DNA of 35,477 nucleotides from UBA3305 sp002373555 (lineage in GTDB: Bacteria; Bacillota; Clostridia; Lachnospirales; Lachnospiraceae). Shown one piece after another: positions 22,806 to 30,346 of this stretch. The notes under the pieces were generated by a model. The model searched no databases. It was not told the DNA's origin and worked only from the letters and a program-made list of their open reading frames with translations. How positions within the stretch are numbered: position 1 is the first letter of the stretch; the number at the start of each line of letters is the position of its first letter. The stretch lies in NCBI GenBank assembly GCA_946612455.1, contig CAMOER010000026.1, positions 1-35,477 on the forward strand. Direction: 5' to 3'. The translations under genes were made by a program, and so were the position numbers.

Positions 22806-24098
22806 TTACAGCAGTGCAATGGAGAACCACTGTACATAGGTGATCAGGAAGAGCGCGATCAGGAAAGCGATGATGAAAGGAATCGCTCTTTTGGCAACGC
22901 CCATGGGCGGCTCGTCCGAAAGATTACCGGCAACAAACAGATCCAGGCCGAACGGCGGCGTCGCAAGACCGATCGACAGGCAGCAGACCAGGATAACACC
23001 GAAGTGTACGTCGTGTACGCCAAGCTCCTGAACGGCAGGCAGCAGAACGGGCGCGAGGATGATAATCGCGGGACCGGTATCCATGACCATGCCGAGCAGC
23101 AGGAAGATGATCACGAGGACCGTAAGGACCGTCCAGCTTGTATGGAAGTTGGTGGTCAGGAAATTGGTAACGGTCGCAGTTGCCTTGGTAAGGGAAAGAA
23201 CACGTCCGAATGCCGTTGCGAATGCAAGCACGAATGCCAGGCCGGCGTAGGTCTTGACAGAAGAGCAGAGCATGGGGATGAGATCTTTGATATGCACCGA
23301 ACGATAAATGAACAGGGAAACGATCAGCGCATAGAACACGGACACAACAGCCGCTTCCGTAGGCGTTACGAAACCGGCATAGATGCCGCCCAGTACGATG
23401 ATCGGGCACAGAAGCGCCCAGAAGCTTTCCTTGAACAGTGCCCATAAGCCGTTGCTTTTCAGCTCTGCCATCTTTTCATTGATCAGCGCACGGTTCTCGC
23501 CTTTGGTCTTGCAGTAGAAAACAGCGTAGACCATCATGAACAGACCGATCAGGATTCCCGGGAAAATACCGCCCAGGAAAAGGGCACCCGTGGAAACGCC
23601 GGTCGCCAGGGAATACAGAACGAACGGGATCGACGGCGGGATAATAACGCCCAGACCGCCGGCAACCGCTATCAGACCGGCGCTCCATCTCTTCTCATAG
23701 CCAAGCGAGACCATGAAAGGAATGCACATGGAGCCGACAGCCGCGGTGGTCGCAGGGCCGGAACCGGAGATCGCGCCGTAGAACAGGCAGGTCAGGATGA
23801 CTGCGCAGGGAACGCCGCCGGGAAGCCTGCCGACAAAGTAAGCAAAGAAGTTGAACAGCTTCTTGGAGATGCCGCCCTCCGCCATGATGACGCCGCCCAG
23901 AATGAACAGCGGGACCGCCAGGATCGGCGTGGAGTTGGCACCGGAAAACGTGTTGTTCAGGACCTGGGCGATCGATCCGCCCTTGCCCATCAGCAGAATC
24001 GGCGCGAGGGAACCCAGCACCATGGACGTTCCGATCGGAATGGAAACGGCAATGCCGACCAGGAAAACAACAAATACAAGTAATGCAGCTGATGCCAT
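22806..24098 (-). CDS. dctM: TRAP transporter large permease DctM
   Basis: A 430-residue membrane protein with about twelve hydrophobic segments, the transport subunit of a TRAP transporter, which uses a sodium or proton gradient to import the ligand delivered by DctP. Family marks are GTSMVLGSLAPILL, AVPLFILGGVIMAEGGIS, FYGAISGSGPATTAAVGS, GVIIPPSIPFVLY, GFVTPTEAAVV and the final TPPFGLDLFVAG. Its ATG overlaps the dctQ stop by one base (TAATG), so the two permease subunits are translationally coupled. Confidence 0.96.
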   Translation of the reverse strand: MASAALLVFVVFLVGIAVSIPIGTSMVLGSLAPILLMGKGGSIAQVLNNTFSGANSTPILAVPLFILGGVIMAEGGISKKLFNFFAYFVGRLPGGVPCAVILTCLFYGAISGSGPATTAAVGSMCIPFMVSLGYEKRWSAGLIAVAGGLGVIIPPSIPFVLYSLATGVSTGALFLGGIFPGILIGLFMMVYAVFYCKTKGENRALINEKMAELKSNGLWALFKESFWALLCPIIVLGGIYAGFVTPTEAAVVSVFYALIVSLFIYRSVHIKDLIPMLCSSVKTYAGLAFVLAFATAFGRVLSLTKATATVTNFLTTNFHTSWTVLTVLVIIFLLLGMVMDTGPAIIILAPVLLPAVQELGVHDVHFGVILVCCLSIGLATPPFGLDLFVAGNLSDEPPMGVAKRAIPFIIAFLIALFLITYVQWFSIALL

Positions 24099-24661
24099 TA
24101 TGCCTTTCCTCCTTCCGCTCTTTTTCCGGCCGCGGCTTCTTCCGCCGCGTCAGCCATCGTCTGTTCCAGTGTGGACAGTTCTTTCTCACCGAAGTGCGTG
24201 ATATGGATGTATGCCATCTGCAGTCCGCGCAGCGCACCAAGTGCAAATCCGACCAGCATAATGCTGTAGATGATCCACATGGGCCATGTCATCGCCGGCG
24301 ATGTCTCTCCGGTTTGCACGATGCCCTGTACAACACCCCAGGAGTGATACAGGAGTACGGCCATCACGACGGCGTTGATCAGGTCGACCGCAATATTGAC
24401 GATCTTCCTCAGCACCATCGGCGTCATATCCACCAGTACATTGACTCTGAGCATACTGCCTTTACGAATCGTGTACGGAAGTGAAAGGAACACGCTCCAT
24501 ATCCAGCAGAAACGACAGAATTCCTCCGGCCATGTCAGCGCTTCCACAACGCTGATATTCCGGAAAATGACCTGTATCAGTTCGATACAGGAGATGAGTA
24601 CAAGAAGAACGACCAAAATCACTTCTTCAAAATGCTCATCCAGCCATCTTACAGCTTTCAT
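24098..24661 (-). CDS. dctQ: TRAP transporter small permease DctQ
   Basis: A 187-residue membrane protein with four hydrophobic segments, the small subunit that pairs with DctM. The first helix VILVVLLVLISCIELIQVIFR, the FCRFCWIWSVFLSLPYTIRKGSMLRVN motif and the W-rich tail are typical. I chose the ATG at 24661 because AAAGGAGG lies just upstream; a start nine codons earlier would bury that site. The C-terminal tail is hydrophilic and alanine/glutamate rich. Confidence 0.92.
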   Translation of the reverse strand: MKAVRWLDEHFEEVILVVLLVLISCIELIQVIFRNISVVEALTWPEEFCRFCWIWSVFLSLPYTIRKGSMLRVNVLVDMTPMVLRKIVNIAVDLINAVVMAVLLYHSWGVVQGIVQTGETSPAMTWPMWIIYSIMLVGFALGALRGLQMAYIHITHFGEKELSTLEQTMADAAEEAAAGKRAEGGKA

Positions 24662-24702
24662 CTGACTTCCTCCTTTTTCTTTGATCACGGGGCATTCCGC
24701 TC

Positions 24703-25005
24703 TTAATCCGTCCGTAATTCCCCGCTTTCCGCATCTATTTTATAAATGTGGCTTGTGCCATCTTTATCAAAGCTGATCTCATACCAGGCGTCTCCGTTCT
24801 TCGTCCCGAGCTTTACCTTCAGGCCGGAAATGTCTTTTTCCTCAATGCCCTCCGCCGCAAGCACCTGTCCGACCGCTTCGTCTCTCCCGATATACCGCTC
24901 GTGGAACTGCGTCGTTATGTAATAGACAACGGCCAGTTCGATCAGAATCAGTATGATCAGCGTACCGATTACGTGTTTGTAATTCTTTCTCAGAAAATCC
25001 ATCAT
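24703..25005 (-). CDS. membrane-anchored PepSY-like protein
   Basis: A 100-residue protein with one N-terminal transmembrane segment (VIGTLIILILIELAVVYYIT, about 12-31) and an outer-facing PepSY-like domain, with the typical GLKVKLGTKNGDAWYEISF strand and IYKIDAESGEL ending. Such domains are found in peptidase inhibitors and in small regulatory membrane proteins. It is the first gene of the TRAP operon, 42 bases before dctQ. Its position there is unusual and suggests a role linked to the transporter, such as maturation or sensing; that is inference. Confidence 0.8.
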   Translation of the reverse strand: MMDFLRKNYKHVIGTLIILILIELAVVYYITTQFHERYIGRDEAVGQVLAAEGIEEKDISGLKVKLGTKNGDAWYEISFDKDGTSHIYKIDAESGELRTD

Positions 25006-25081
25006 CCTTTTAACACCTTTATCTATTTTTATATCATTTTTGGAAGAAAAGATATTGGCTTGTTCCCGTTATATATTGCGG

Positions 25082-25131
25082 TTTTTAGCCCTATATTTGT
25101 CTTATTTATCCGTTTTTTTAGCACTATATTG
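25082..25131 (-). promoter_or_regulatory. two 17-bp direct repeats, candidate AraC operator
   Basis: On the minus strand CAATATAGTGCTAAAAA (25115-25131) and AAATATAGGGCTAAAAA (25082-25098) match at 15 of 17 positions and are 33 bp apart, about three helical turns. They lie between the AraC-type regulator gene and the TRAP operon. The first includes a TATAGT -10-like box for the operon, which has no good -35, as expected for an activator-dependent promoter. Confidence 0.65.
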
Positions 25132-25140
25132 TGTGAATTA

Positions 25141-25177
25141 TTGACAAAATTGGCCCATTTTGCTATTATTTTGTCAA
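25141..25177 (+). promoter_or_regulatory. promoter of the AraC-type gene inside an inverted repeat
   Basis: TTGACA (25141-25146), 17-bp spacer and TATTAT (25164-25169) form a strong promoter for the regulator. The promoter overlaps a perfect inverted repeat TTGACAAAAT (25141-25150) and ATTTTGTCAA (25168-25177), so the regulator may be autoregulated. Confidence 0.7.
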
Positions 25178-25223
25178 TCTGAAAATCGCAGCGGAGAAAG
25201 CGGTACAGAAGGAGGGGGTACGA

Positions 25224-26075
25224 TTGCAGCATCTTGCAAGCGAGATCGACCTGAACTCTTTCAAGAACAGGTTCGGCGTGCATAAGATCGTCCGGTTGAC
25301 CTACTATAATGAACAGCCGGACTGGATACAGATGCTCCACAAACATGATGATCACTGTGAGATCATCTATATTGAGAGCGGCACCGGAAAGTATATTGTG
25401 GATGAGACACTGTACCCGGTCAAAGCCGGTGATATCATCCTGATCAACGCAGGCATCGGACATTTGCAGCGAAGCGATCCGGAATCTCCGCTGGTCTCCT
25501 GGAATCTGGCTATACGGACAAGCAAAACGGATTCACTGCAGGCGGATCAGCTTCTTCCGCCGGCAGCCGTTCCCGTTTTCAGTGCCGGGAAGAGCGAGGC
25601 GGCGATCCGTTCCTTCTTTCACCATCTCTATAACGAGGCCAAACAGAAGCCCGTTTATTACGAGGCAGCCTCGCTGTTATATGCCGAGCTGATCCGGATC
25701 ACCGTCGCGCGGCTTTCTTCCGCTGCCAAGCCCCAGCCGGCCCGGAGAAAGCATCTGCTTCCGGAGCAGGTCAAAAGGTATATTGACGATCATTACACAG
25801 AGAAGCTGACGCTGGATGATATTGCGGATACCTTCTTTGTGAATAAATACCATATTGTTCATGTCATGAAAGAAGCCTACGGGGTCTCCCCCATCGACTA
25901 TATGGTCGCCCGAAGGATCGGCGAAGCACAGAACCTTCTGAACAGTACGTCCATGTCCGTCAGCGAGATCGCTGAAGCCGTCGGGTATTCGGACAAGAAT
26001 TATTTCACCCGGACATTCAAGAAAAGAGTCGGTTTAAGTCCCCTTGAATACCGGAACCGCTATCAGTTCATCTGA
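25224..26075 (+). CDS. AraC family transcriptional regulator with cupin sensor domain
   Basis: A 283-residue activator-type regulator. An N-terminal cupin sensor (about 20-110; LHKHDDHCEIIYIESGTGKYIV and VKAGDIILINAG) is followed by two helix-turn-helix motifs in the C-terminal AraC domain (about 185-283; LTLDDIADTFFVNKYHIVHVMKEAYG and SVSEIAEAVGYSDKNYFTRTFKK). It starts with TTG 25224, preceded by AAGGAGGGGG. It is divergent from the TRAP operon, and the direct repeats in the gap are the likely binding sites. The inducer is probably the organic acid carried by the transporter. Confidence 0.94.
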   Translation: MQHLASEIDLNSFKNRFGVHKIVRLTYYNEQPDWIQMLHKHDDHCEIIYIESGTGKYIVDETLYPVKAGDIILINAGIGHLQRSDPESPLVSWNLAIRTSKTDSLQADQLLPPAAVPVFSAGKSEAAIRSFFHHLYNEAKQKPVYYEAASLLYAELIRITVARLSSAAKPQPARRKHLLPEQVKRYIDDHYTEKLTLDDIADTFFVNKYHIVHVMKEAYGVSPIDYMVARRIGEAQNLLNSTSMSVSEIAEAVGYSDKNYFTRTFKKRVGLSPLEYRNRYQFI

Positions 26076-26089
26076 AAAGCGGACGCAAA

Positions 26090-26139
26090 AAACGGGGGCA
26101 GTCCTCAGGGAGAATACTCCTCGGGAACTGCCCCCGTTT
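26090..26139. terminator. bidirectional terminator after the AraC-type gene
   Basis: AAACGGGGGCAGT (26090-26102) pairs with ACTGCCCCCGTTT (26127-26139); the loop contains a second small stem. A/T runs flank both arms. It separates the AraC-type gene from the convergent dctP-like gene. Confidence 0.88.
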
Positions 26140-26148
26140 AACGTGTCT

Positions 26149-27219
26149 TCACTTTGCATCTGCCAGACCGTTCAGCAGACTGTCGCAGATCTCGTCCCCG
26201 ATCTCCTGCCGGATCAGATCGCAGACAGGCTGCGCTTTCTCCGTGACCGTCTTTCTGGTCTCTTCATCCAGCTCCATGACGGTGACGCCGTGCTCTTCCA
26301 TCTTCTTCCTGGACTGGTCATTGATATCCCGGATCTTATCCGACAGCTCCTCATCGGCCATCCGGTTCGCCTCGGCGATTGCCTCCCGGCAAAGCGGATC
26401 CAGGCTCTCCCATCTGTCCCGGTTCATAATGCACAGGTTCAGATACAGCGTGTGGTGCGTCAGGATCACATGATCCTGCACTTCATAGAGCTTTGCGTTA
26501 ACCTGCGTATCCAGCGCATTTTCCTCCGCTTCCACCGTGCCCTCGCTGAGCGCATCGTAAAGATCCGTAAAGGCGATCGTCTCCGTGCTGCAGCCGAGGC
26601 TTTCCCAGAAGGCCCCGGAATACGTCGATGCCATGGTCCGGATCCGGATCCCCGAAAAATCATCGATCGTGCGGACCGGCTTGTTTGTGCTCATTTCCCG
26701 GAAGGTCGCCGCCTGCAGCGTATCGACCAGTTCCAGGCCGGCATCCTCAAAGCCGGCATTCAGCATACCGAAAAATTCCGAGCCCGGCTTCAGCACCTGA
26801 TCGATCGTATCCGCATCATATCCCGCAAATACCATGGGCATGTCGAAGACATACAGCTCCGGTACGGTACTGCTCAGATTTCCGGGCTGCATATTGCAGA
26901 GGTCGACCGTGCCTTTCTGGACAAGCGCGGCGATCTCGCTGTCATCGCCCATCTGGGAGTTGCCGTAATAGTCGACCGTGATCTTCCCGCCGGTGATCTC
27001 TTCGATATTGCTGATGAAGGCCTTCGCCCACAGATTGCCCACCGCACCGGCAGCAGCGCCGTCGGCATAGACCAGTGTCAGCGGCTCCAGATCCCGGTAT
27101 TTTTCCTCTCCCTCAGGATCCGTGAAGGCGGAACGGAGCTGTGCCACCCCGCAGGCCGAGACGGAAAATGCCATTAGAAAAGCTGCAGCAAGTGCAGCCA
27201 GTTTTCCCATCCGTTTCAT
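26149..27219 (-). CDS. orphan TRAP-type substrate-binding lipoprotein
   Basis: A 356-residue DctP family lipoprotein with lipobox VSAC (Cys23). The conserved Arg is Arg194 in GIRIRTMAS. Other family marks are the VQKGTVDLCNMQPGNLSSTVPELYVFDMPMVF stretch and AFTDLYDALSEGTVEAEENALDT. It is clearly related to the DctP of the upstream operon but lacks that protein's repeat linker. No permease is next to it and it has its own promoter and terminator, so it may feed the same DctQM permease with a second ligand or act as a sensor. SD GGAGG is 10 bases upstream. Confidence 0.92.
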   Translation of the reverse strand: MKRMGKLAALAAAFLMAFSVSACGVAQLRSAFTDPEGEEKYRDLEPLTLVYADGAAAGAVGNLWAKAFISNIEEITGGKITVDYYGNSQMGDDSEIAALVQKGTVDLCNMQPGNLSSTVPELYVFDMPMVFAGYDADTIDQVLKPGSEFFGMLNAGFEDAGLELVDTLQAATFREMSTNKPVRTIDDFSGIRIRTMASTYSGAFWESLGCSTETIAFTDLYDALSEGTVEAEENALDTQVNAKLYEVQDHVILTHHTLYLNLCIMNRDRWESLDPLCREAIAEANRMADEELSDKIRDINDQSRKKMEEHGVTVMELDEETRKTVTEKAQPVCDLIRQEIGDEICDSLLNGLADAK

Positions 27220-27254
27220 GATCAGATGTCCTCCGATACTGCATGTTCAGTCCT

Positions 27255-27263
27255 AGTATATCA
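27255..27263 (-). promoter_or_regulatory. extended -10 promoter element of the orphan dctP-like gene
   Basis: On the minus strand TGATATACT (27255-27263) is an extended -10 box. No good -35 is visible at 16-18 bp, so the promoter may need an activator or rely on the TG element. Confidence 0.5.
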
Positions 27264-27302
27264 TTTTTGCGTTCAGAATCCATTTCTTTTGCCTGTTTTT
27301 TG

Positions 27303-27331
27303 TTGCCAATCCTTTGCACTTCTATTATTGT
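27303..27331 (+). promoter_or_regulatory. candidate promoter of fumC
   Basis: TTGCCA (27303-27308), 17-bp spacer and TATTGT (27326-27331), 46 bases before the fumC ATG, whose ribosome binding site is AAGGAGG. Confidence 0.6.
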
Positions 27332-27376
27332 ATATAGGAAGAACCTGTATTTATAAACCTGTACAAGGAGGGTTTC

Positions 27377-28759
27377 ATGACCACCAGAACCGAACATGAT
27401 TCCATGGGGGAGATCCAGGTCCCCGCTGATAAATACTGGGGCGCACAGACACAGCGAAGCGCAGAGAATTTCCGGATCGGCACCGGGATCGAGACCATGC
27501 CGGCAGAGATCATCCATGCCTTCGGGATCCTGAAAAAGGCGGCAGCGCTTGCGAACCACGAGCTGCGTCCAGAGAAAATGACTTCCGAAAAACTGACAGC
27601 AGTCTGTTCCGCCGCTGACGAAGTAATCTCCGGTGCGCTTTCGGAGCATTTCCCGCTCGTCGTCTGGCAGACGGGCTCCGGCACACAGTCCAACATGAAC
27701 ACGAACGAAGTAATCGCGAACCGCGGAAACGAGATCGCGGGCGAAAAGCTCCTGCACCCGAACGACGACGTCAACATGAGCCAGTCTTCCAATGACACCT
27801 ATCCTACGGCGATGCACATCGCCGCCGTGCTGGCGCTCACGGAGAAACTTCTGCCGGCTGTCGATCTGCTGATCTCGACATTCTGCCGTCTCGAAGAAGA
27901 GAACCGCGGAATGATCAAGAGCGGACGAACGCATCTGCAGGATGCCGTACCGATCAGCTTTGCGCAGGAGATCAGCGGCTGGAGAGCATCGCTCGAGAAG
28001 GATAAAGAGCTGATCGCACGTTCGCTCCCGCCGCTCCATGCTTTGGCGCTCGGCGGCACCGCGGTCGGCACCGGCCTGAATGCACCCGCCGGCTTCGATA
28101 CGCTTGTCGCGGAGAAGGTCTCGGCACTGACCGGACAGCCCTTTGTGACCGCCGACAATAAATATCACGCGCTGACATCCAAAGACGAGCTGGTCTTTGC
28201 GCACGGCGCAGTCAAAGCCCTCGCCTGCGACATGATGAAGATCGCCAATGATGTGCGGTGGCTCGCGAGCGGCCCGCGCTGCGGTCTCGGAGAGATCCGG
28301 ATCCCCGAAAATGAACCCGGCAGCTCCATCATGCCCGGCAAAGTCAATCCCACCCAGTGCGAGCAGGTGACCATGGTCGCTGTCCAGGTCATGGGAAATG
28401 ATGCTGCGATCAGCTTTGCCGCCTCCCAGGGGAACTTCGAGCTGAACGTTTTCATGCCCGTTATGGCCTACAACTTCCTGCAGTCCGTGCGACTGATGGC
28501 GGAATCCATCGTTTCCTTCAACAACAACTGTGCCGTCGGGATCAAGGCCGTGCCGGAAAAGATGCATGACAACCTGCACAATTCGCTGATGCTTGTGACC
28601 GCGCTGAATCCGTATATCGGCTATGAAAATGCGGCGAAGACAGCGAAGTACGCATATGCAAACAACTGCTCCCTGAAGGAAGCCTGCGTGAAGCTCGGCT
28701 TTCTGTCCGCGGAAAGATTTGATGAGGTCTTTCATCCAGAGGAGATGGCAGGAGAATAA
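27377..28759 (+). CDS. fumC: class II fumarate hydratase
   Basis: A 460-residue class II (iron-independent) fumarase interconverting fumarate and malate, active as a tetramer in the cytosol. Signatures are DKYWGAQTQRS near the start, WQTGSGTQSNMNTNEV (about 94-109), SQSSNDTYPTAMH, SGRTHLQDA, and the mobile catalytic loop GSSIMPGKVNP (about 315-325). It starts at ATG 27377 after AAGGAGGG. With the malic enzyme gene downstream on the same strand it can form a fumarate-malate-pyruvate route. Aspartase has a similar fold, but the loop and N-terminus fit fumarase. Confidence 0.96.
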   Translation: MTTRTEHDSMGEIQVPADKYWGAQTQRSAENFRIGTGIETMPAEIIHAFGILKKAAALANHELRPEKMTSEKLTAVCSAADEVISGALSEHFPLVVWQTGSGTQSNMNTNEVIANRGNEIAGEKLLHPNDDVNMSQSSNDTYPTAMHIAAVLALTEKLLPAVDLLISTFCRLEEENRGMIKSGRTHLQDAVPISFAQEISGWRASLEKDKELIARSLPPLHALALGGTAVGTGLNAPAGFDTLVAEKVSALTGQPFVTADNKYHALTSKDELVFAHGAVKALACDMMKIANDVRWLASGPRCGLGEIRIPENEPGSSIMPGKVNPTQCEQVTMVAVQVMGNDAAISFAASQGNFELNVFMPVMAYNFLQSVRLMAESIVSFNNNCAVGIKAVPEKMHDNLHNSLMLVTALNPYIGYENAAKTAKYAYANNCSLKEACVKLGFLSAERFDEVFHPEEMAGE

Positions 28760-29045
28760 GAATGCTTTTTCCGGGATTTTTTATAGAATTTCCGAAACTG
28801 TGCATTTTGAACGTGTTTTTCAAAAACTACTGCTATCTCCCTGTGCAGAAATTCTATATCCACGTTTTTTTACTGTACTTATTGTGCAATTCATGTCAGG
28901 ATTGTAGAGTTTACTGTCCAAACCACTGATCTGACAACTTAAAATTGTGATAATCATGGGCAGTATTTTCTCCGAGCGGTCCAATAATTGCACCATTGCT
29001 GCATTTACCCGGTTAAACCTTCCGCGGCCGGAAAACAAAAGCTGA
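28760..29045. other. non-coding gap between fumC and malic enzyme
   Basis: About 285 AT-rich bases with no gene. It holds a short GTTTTTCAAAAAC palindrome and several poly-T stretches, but I see no strong terminator for fumC. A 72-codon minus-strand frame exists here with no ribosome binding site or recognisable protein, and I do not accept it. Confidence 0.5.
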
Positions 29046-29074
29046 TTTACAACTTCCGGCCGGCATGTTATAAT
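29025..29074 (+). promoter_or_regulatory. malic enzyme promoter with inverted repeat
   Basis: TTTACA (29046-29051), 17-bp spacer and TATAAT (29069-29074) form a near-consensus promoter. CGGCCGGAA (29025-29033) and TTCCGGCCG (29054-29062) are perfect 9-bp inverted arms flanking the -35; the right arm lies in the spacer. This is a good candidate repressor site. Confidence 0.75.
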
Positions 29075-29118
29075 CAGTCCGCATAATGTGCGCTACTATC
29101 AAGCAAGAGGTAATCTAC

Positions 29119-30291
29119 ATGAATGTCCGCGAAGAATCCCTGAAACTCCATTATGAATTAAAAGGAAAGATCGAGACCAAGCTCCGCACGAGTGTCGATA
29201 CTTCCGAAAAACTGAGCCTTGCTTATACCCCCGGCGTCGCAGAACCCTGTCTGGCGATCCAGAAGGATGAAAGCTTAAGCTATGAACTGACCCGCCGCTG
29301 GAATACCGTGGCCGTGGTCACCGACGGAACCGCGATCCTGGGCCTCGGCGATATCGGTCCCGTGGCCGGCATGCCCGTCATGGAAGGAAAATGCGTGCTG
29401 TTCAAGGCATTCGGCGATGTGGATGCCGTTCCGCTCTGCATCAAATCCAAAGACGTGGATACAATCGTGGAGACCATCTATCTGCTCTCCGGCTCCTTCG
29501 GCGGCATCAATCTGGAGGATATCTCCGCGCCCCGCTGCTTCGAGATCGAGCGGAAGCTCAAGGAGAAATGCGATATCCCGGTCTTCCATGATGACCAGCA
29601 CGGAACCGCCGTCATCGCACTGGCCGGTGTCATCAACGCCCTGAAAGTCGTCGGCAAGAAGATCGAAGATATCAAACTCGTCACCTCCGGTGCCGGCTCC
29701 GCAGGAACCGCGATCGTCAAGATGCTGATGAAGGCCGGACTGAAACATGTGATCATGACTGATATCGACGGTGTCGTCTATGAGGGAAGACCCTCTAACT
29801 CTCCCGCGCTGGAGGAGATGGCAAAGGTGACGAACCGCGAAATGAAGAAAGGCACACTGAATGATGTAATTGACGGTGCCGATCTGTTCCTCGGCGTATC
29901 CGCACCCGGTCTGCTGAAGCCCGATATGGTCCGCCGGATGGCCAAGGATCCGATCATCTTCGCCTGCGCGAACCCGACGCCCGAGATCTTCCCCGATGAA
30001 GCAAAAGCAGCCGGCGCTGCCGTGGTATGCACCGGCAGATCCGACTTCCCGAACCAGCTCAACAACGTTCTCTGCTTCCCCGGCATCTTCCGCGGTGCAC
30101 TGGATGTCAGAGCCTCCGATATCAATGACGAAATGAAGCTTGCCTGCGCACATGCGCTCGCCAATATCATCACGCCCGAAGAGCTCTGCGCGGATTACGT
30201 TTTGCCGAAGGCATTCGACCCGCGCGTGAGAGACGCGCTGGCGAAAGCGACGGCCGAAGCGGCGCGAAGAAGCGGCGTGGCCCGGATCTGA
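29119..30291 (+). CDS. NAD(P)-dependent malic enzyme
   Basis: A 390-residue short-type malic enzyme that decarboxylates malate to pyruvate and CO2 with NAD(P)+. It has LAYTPGVAEPC (about 36-46), AVVTDGTAILGLGDIGPVAGMPVMEGKCVLFK, FHDDQHGTA with metal ligands, and the nucleotide-binding SGAGSAGTAI. Then come LFLGVSAPGLL and FACANPTPEI. ATG 29119 has GCAAGAGG upstream. The family also includes malolactic-like enzymes, but the length and motifs fit the malic enzyme. It has its own promoter with an inverted repeat. Confidence 0.96.
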   Translation: MNVREESLKLHYELKGKIETKLRTSVDTSEKLSLAYTPGVAEPCLAIQKDESLSYELTRRWNTVAVVTDGTAILGLGDIGPVAGMPVMEGKCVLFKAFGDVDAVPLCIKSKDVDTIVETIYLLSGSFGGINLEDISAPRCFEIERKLKEKCDIPVFHDDQHGTAVIALAGVINALKVVGKKIEDIKLVTSGAGSAGTAIVKMLMKAGLKHVIMTDIDGVVYEGRPSNSPALEEMAKVTNREMKKGTLNDVIDGADLFLGVSAPGLLKPDMVRRMAKDPIIFACANPTPEIFPDEAKAAGAAVVCTGRSDFPNQLNNVLCFPGIFRGALDVRASDINDEMKLACAHALANIITPEELCADYVLPKAFDPRVRDALAKATAEAARRSGVARI

Positions 30292-30312
30292 GATAACAGG
30301 GAATGAACAAAT

Positions 30313-30338
30313 AACCGACGGGGTTATCCCCGTCGGTT
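30313..30338. terminator. bidirectional terminator after malic enzyme
   Basis: AACCGACGGGG (30313-30323) and CCCCGTCGGTT (30328-30338), 11 bp, loop TTAT, followed by a T-rich stretch ending in CTTTTT. It separates the gene from the convergent ABC permease. Confidence 0.88.
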
Positions 30339-30346
30339 TCCGCTTT

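Noticed and set aside
27113..28735. 540-codon minus-strand frame opposite fumC
   Set aside because: fumC is certain from its motifs; the opposing frame has no start signal or homology I can recognise.
28820..29038. 72-codon minus-strand frame in the gap between fumC and malic enzyme
   Set aside because: No ribosome binding site, no recognised domain, and it lies over the malic enzyme control region.
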